Origin: Bryobacterales bacterium
GTDB taxonomy: Bacteria > Acidobacteriota > Terriglobia > Bryobacterales > Bryobacteraceae
Direction of reading: 5' to 3'
Length of the DNA: 14,952 nucleotides
Assembly (NCBI GenBank): GCA_003132865.1
Contig: PKYZ01000004.1
Coordinates: forward strand, 1 to 14,952
Positions 12,015-14,952 of the stretch are shown here, piece after piece. The stretch's first letter is position 1; each line of letters begins with the position of its first letter. A model generated the notes under the pieces. It was not told where the DNA came from, did no database searches, and worked only from the letters and a program-made list of their open reading frames with translations. The position numbers and the translations under genes were made by a program.

Positions 12015-13034
12015 CTATGGGTTCGACGAAGCAGGCGCGCCCTGGAGCTTTTGCAGCGCCTCAAATTCGCGGTTGGCGTCGTCCCTGCGCCCCGCGGCAG
12101 CGAACGCGCGGCCCAGCAGCATGTGAATCATCGCATTCGAAGGGTCCATCTTCGCCGCGCGCTCCAGATACATCGCCGCCGTCACCGGATCGTGCTCCTC
12201 AAGCAGCGCCTTGCCCAACAGAATATAAGGCCCGCTGGCGTTAGGTTCCAGCAGCACCGCGCGATCCAACACCTGTTGCGCGCGGGCATACTGTTCGTTA
12301 CGGATGTACGCGTCGCCGATCCGGTCATACGTCTCGCCATCCAGGGGATTGACCTTCACTTCCTGCTCCAGTTCCGCGAGCGCGCCGGAGACGTCGCCGC
12401 CCGCCAGATCGATCTCGCCGAGCAATCGATGCGCGAGCGGTATTCGGGGATCGAGTTGCACCGCCTGATGCGCCGCAGCAGCGGCCGGAGCCGTCAGTTC
12501 CTGGCGAAAGAGCATGCGCGCCGTCACCAGCCACGCCGCAGCCGAATCCGGCGCGAAGTCGTACTGCGCCGCGAACGCGCGACGGGCATCGTCGTAGCGC
12601 TTCGCGCCGATATAGCAGAGCGCGAGAACGTAGTTGGGATCGGCGTTGGCAATCGGGCCCGCAGAATGCGCCTTCTCCAGAAGCGGGATCGCATCGTCCG
12701 GCTTGCCCATCCGGTAGAGGGTCACGCCGCGCATCTGCATGGACTCAAGGTCGGACGGATCCTGTTCCAGCGCCCGCGTAAACGACGCTTCGGCCTCCGC
12801 CATGCGGTTATTCTCATACTCCACGATGCCGCGCAGCCGCTCCACACCGGCCGGTTCCGGCTGCATGCCGGCAAGCGCATCCAGTTCCTGCCGCGCATCG
12901 TCCAGCTTGCCCTTCGCCATGAGAGAACGCGCGTCCGAGACCGACGGCGGCCTCGCTGCGGCATCGTTCTGGGCCAGCACGCCTGCAGACACAGCTAACA
13001 AGGTAAGCGCACAGAGCCGGGGAGTCCGAGACAT
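12015..13034 (-). CDS. Exported TPR protein
   Basis: This 339-residue protein has a signal peptide (MSRTPRLCALTLLAVSAGVL, cleavage near AQ) and about eight TPR units. Clear ones are DARSLMAKGKLDDARQELDA, LRGIVEYENNRMAEAEASFT, RGVTLYRMGKPDDAIPLLEK and YDRIGDAYIRNEQYARAQQV. ATG at 13034 is preferred because it begins the signal peptide directly. An in-frame GTG at 13061 would add nine residues, and GGAGGAG (13058-13052) lies 15 bases before the ATG, rather far for a binding site. It is the first gene after the receptor gene and the strong hairpin, and probably the first of the closely spaced set down to 7123. It is likely a periplasmic scaffold; no ligand is known. Confidence 0.86.
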   Translation of the reverse strand: MSRTPRLCALTLLAVSAGVLAQNDAAARPPSVSDARSLMAKGKLDDARQELDALAGMQPEPAGVERLRGIVEYENNRMAEAEASFTRALEQDPSDLESMQMRGVTLYRMGKPDDAIPLLEKAHSAGPIANADPNYVLALCYIGAKRYDDARRAFAAQYDFAPDSAAAWLVTARMLFRQELTAPAAAAAHQAVQLDPRIPLAHRLLGEIDLAGGDVSGALAELEQEVKVNPLDGETYDRIGDAYIRNEQYARAQQVLDRAVLLEPNASGPYILLGKALLEEHDPVTAAMYLERAAKMDPSNAMIHMLLGRAFAAAGRRDDANREFEALQKLQGAPASSNP

Positions 13035-13065
13035 AATGCGGGAAGTGTACTCCTCCGGCACAGTC

Positions 13066-13088
13066 GGAGGGGAGTTTTGCTCCCCTCC
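13066..13088. terminator. Strong hairpin between receptor and TPR genes
   Basis: GGAGGGGAG (13066-13074), loop TTTTG, CTCCCCTCC (13080-13088) is a perfect nine-base-pair stem. It lies between the receptor stop (13122) and the TPR start (13034), both on the minus strand. No T-run follows in the transcribed direction, so it is either an atypical terminator or a processing or attenuation structure that lowers expression of the genes after it. Confidence 0.55.
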
Positions 13089-13121
13089 TTGCTCGCCTCT
13101 GGGACTGGGGACAACAGCGGG

Positions 13122-14952
13122 TTAGAATTGCACGCGCAACGAGAACTGCATCTGGCGTGGATTGGTGTAAATGCCCAGCGCCGGCTCACCCGTGATCGTT
13201 CCATCCGATCCCGTCTGGGAGGTCGACGGGTTAGCCGGGTTGATGTGGTTGAAGCCATTGAACGCATCGACCCGGAACTGCGCCAGAATAGCCTCATGGA
13301 TCGGGAAATTCTTCTGTAGCGAAAGATCGCCGTTAAAGTACCCCGGTCCAAGGTAGCTGTTTGTCCCTTTGTTGCCGATCTGGTCCAGTCCCGCCTCCGT
13401 GAAGCCGCTGGTCGATGCGGCCTTAAAGAAGGTGCGCGAATGCGTGACTGGATTAAAGCTGGTCAGACTGGTATGCAGGCTGCCCTTGTCGCCCACCGGA
13501 TAGCAGGGCGCGCTGCCTGGAATCGAAGCGCCGCATCCCCCTCCCAGGCCCAGTGAGAATGGCAGACCATTCGACCAGTTCAGCACGGGACTGAACTGCC
13601 ATCCGCCGATGACCTCATCTTCCCAGCGCGGCACGCCGCTGCCCCACATCTGGTTTCTGCCAAACGGCAGCTGGTACAGACCGTAGACGACGAACTGTTG
13701 TGTTCGCAGGGAGCCGTCCGAGGCCCGGGTCACCGCTTTGTCCCAGGTGGCATAGCCGGAGTTGAAGTCAAATGCTCGTTGCCACGCATACTGCGCGTTG
13801 AACGACAGTCCGTGCGTGTATTGCTTGGCCACGGTCGCATCCAGGGCGTCGAACTCGGTATCCTGGTCGTCCCCGTAGTACGAGATTCCCTGCGTCCAGC
13901 CGCACATACCGGGAGTGATGAAGGGCTCTTTCTGGGCCATCAGCTGCGCTTCGTAACTTGCATTCGAACAGGCCGCCGCCCCGCCCCCATAGAAGCGGGA
14001 AAGGAAGTTCGATGTGGAAGTTCCACCGTTGGCCGCGATCACGCCGCCAGCCACGCTGCCGTCATAATGCAGCGTCGAGCCGTTGACACTGAACTCCGAA
14101 GGCAGAAAGATGCCCGCCTCGTTGGGGTTCGTATTGTTGCCGTCGCCGGCGCTCAGGTCATGCGTGCCCTTATTGCCCACATAAGCGAGGGTTACGGAAA
14201 GCGTAGGGGTGATCGCGCGCTGGACGCTCAAATTCCACGCGTCGAGGGTGGGCAGGCGCAGGGTGTTGGGGCGAGCCTTGGGGCTGATATTAAAGGCCGG
14301 CGCCGGCAGCAATCCGTCCGAAGGAACCGTGGGAAACACATTGGCCGCTGGTCCGGTTGCCAGAGTGAACGCCGAAGTCACGGTGGTTGGCGCGCTCAGC
14401 GACTGGTTCGCCAGAACCGGCAGGTTCTGCGTGACCACGTGTCCAAAGATCGACCCGAACACACCCAGATCGAAGCTGCGCCCGTAACCGGCGCGCACCA
14501 CTGTCTTTGAATCGGGAGCCCACGCGATCCCGAGGCGGGGATTCCAGGCGTTGGTAGGGGGGCCCCACCCCATGTCGGTGGGAACGTTCCCATAGCCCGC
14601 AACCCGCAGGTAGCCGTCGGTCGAGTATCCTCCGGCGCCTCCGTTGAGTTCCATCAGAGCGCCATTTCCCTTGCCGTTCACCGCCTCAGGGAAATAGAGC
14701 TCATAGCGGAGGCCATAATTGATCGTGAGCGATGGTCTGGGCCGCCAGGTATCCTGCGCGTAGAAGAAGTCGCGCTTCTGGAATTCCTTGGCATTGGTAG
14801 AGACGCTGACATAGCGTTGGAAGCTGCTCACATCTCCCAGCAAAAAGCTGGCCATGCCCAGCCCGGCGACGCTCCCGCCGTTCGAAGTCGGTCCGGGATC
14901 GAAGCTAAGAATGCCCGCGCGGTCGCTGTCGGAGGGAACGCGCAGATTACGC
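13122..14952 (-). CDS. TonB-dependent receptor, Oar-like (5' end outside the window)
   Basis: About 609 residues are visible, and the frame is open to the right edge (first full codon at 14951-14949). The ATG at 14855 is internal, because the codons before it read RNLRVPSDSDRAGILSFDPG and continue without a break. The visible part is an outer-membrane beta-barrel: DFFYAQDTWRPRPSLTINYG and LRYELYFPEAVN are the FxQDxWR..L..n.GlRyE signature of Oar/CarboxypepD_reg-like receptors. Strands such as WNPRLGIAWAPDSKTVVRAG and LSVTLAYVGNKGTHDLSAG follow. The protein ends MQFSLRVQF, the C-terminal Phe recognised by the Bam complex. The missing front should carry a signal peptide, a carboxypeptidase-regulatory-like domain and the plug. 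The substrate is unknown. It lies upstream of the TPR/FG-GAP operon in the same direction, separated by the strong hairpin. Confidence 0.9.
   Translation of the reverse strand, partial: RNLRVPSDSDRAGILSFDPGPTSNGGSVAGLGMASFLLGDVSSFQRYVSVSTNAKEFQKRDFFYAQDTWRPRPSLTINYGLRYELYFPEAVNGKGNGALMELNGGAGGYSTDGYLRVAGYGNVPTDMGWGPPTNAWNPRLGIAWAPDSKTVVRAGYGRSFDLGVFGSIFGHVVTQNLPVLANQSLSAPTTVTSAFTLATGPAANVFPTVPSDGLLPAPAFNISPKARPNTLRLPTLDAWNLSVQRAITPTLSVTLAYVGNKGTHDLSAGDGNNTNPNEAGIFLPSEFSVNGSTLHYDGSVAGGVIAANGGTSTSNFLSRFYGGGAAACSNASYEAQLMAQKEPFITPGMCGWTQGISYYGDDQDTEFDALDATVAKQYTHGLSFNAQYAWQRAFDFNSGYATWDKAVTRASDGSLRTQQFVVYGLYQLPFGRNQMWGSGVPRWEDEVIGGWQFSPVLNWSNGLPFSLGLGGGCGASIPGSAPCYPVGDKGSLHTSLTSFNPVTHSRTFFKAASTSGFTEAGLDQIGNKGTNSYLGPGYFNGDLSLQKNFPIHEAILAQFRVDAFNGFNHINPANPSTSQTGSDGTITGEPALGIYTNPRQMQFSLRVQF

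Noticed and set aside
11227..12998. Two long plus-strand frames opposite the TPR genes (11227-12126 and 11916-12998)
   Set aside because: Arg/His-rich complements of TPR coding sequence; they overlap each other and the certain TPR frames.
13698..14510. 270-codon plus-strand frame opposite the receptor
   Set aside because: No motif or start signal, and the minus strand clearly encodes the barrel with its C-terminal Phe.
1..14952. CRISPR arrays, tRNA or rRNA genes
   Set aside because: No regularly spaced direct repeats and no recognisable tRNA or rRNA sequence were seen on reading both strands.

Overview
The window looks like part of a chromosome of an Acidobacteriota bacterium, most like the Solibacter/Bryobacter group. 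This rests on high GC coding DNA, a VWFA-domain protein of the acidobacterial type, an Oar-like TonB-dependent receptor barrel, a Tat-exported FG-GAP/ASPIC-UnbV protein and many exported TPR proteins. The assignment is an inference from gene content, not from a marker gene.

Left part (1-4980). A minus-strand gene of unknown function (96-497) is followed by a non-coding gap. Then comes a tightly packed plus-strand group: a fused MoaD-MoaE molybdopterin synthase (889-1602), an exported VWFA protein (1577-2545) and a short Hfq-like Sm protein (2542-2724) whose N-terminus appears to have been lost by a frameshift. An inositol-monophosphatase family enzyme (2772-3599) and an exported TPR protein (3861-4979) follow. 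Between these two, on the minus strand, is a small gene with one in-frame stop at codon 22.

Middle part (5000-7063), the most notable region. An intact RHH-type antitoxin gene (5043-5267) with a promoter that predicts a leaderless mRNA is followed by the first 15 codons of a RelE/ParE-family toxin. The toxin stops abruptly. About 1.57 kb of visibly lower-GC DNA comes next, carrying one gene: a 402-residue TIR-domain protein with its own strong ribosome binding site. After it is a cluster of inverted repeats, and then the C-terminal half of the same toxin family, which has an internal deletion and a one-base frameshift. The simplest reading is that a TIR effector gene was inserted into a toxin gene, leaving an orphan antitoxin upstream. 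No transposase or integrase is visible.

Right part (7123-14952) is entirely minus strand. In transcription order it holds an Oar-like TonB-dependent receptor (cut by the window edge), a strong hairpin, two exported TPR proteins, a Tat-signal FG-GAP/ASPIC-UnbV protein, an ankyrin-repeat protein and an NAD(P)-binding SDR-like protein. From 13034 down to 7123 gaps are 24 bases or less, or genes overlap, so the last five probably form one operon. The set suggests an envelope system of outer-membrane uptake or secretion, periplasmic protein scaffolds and a beta-propeller protein, but no substrate can be read from sequence.
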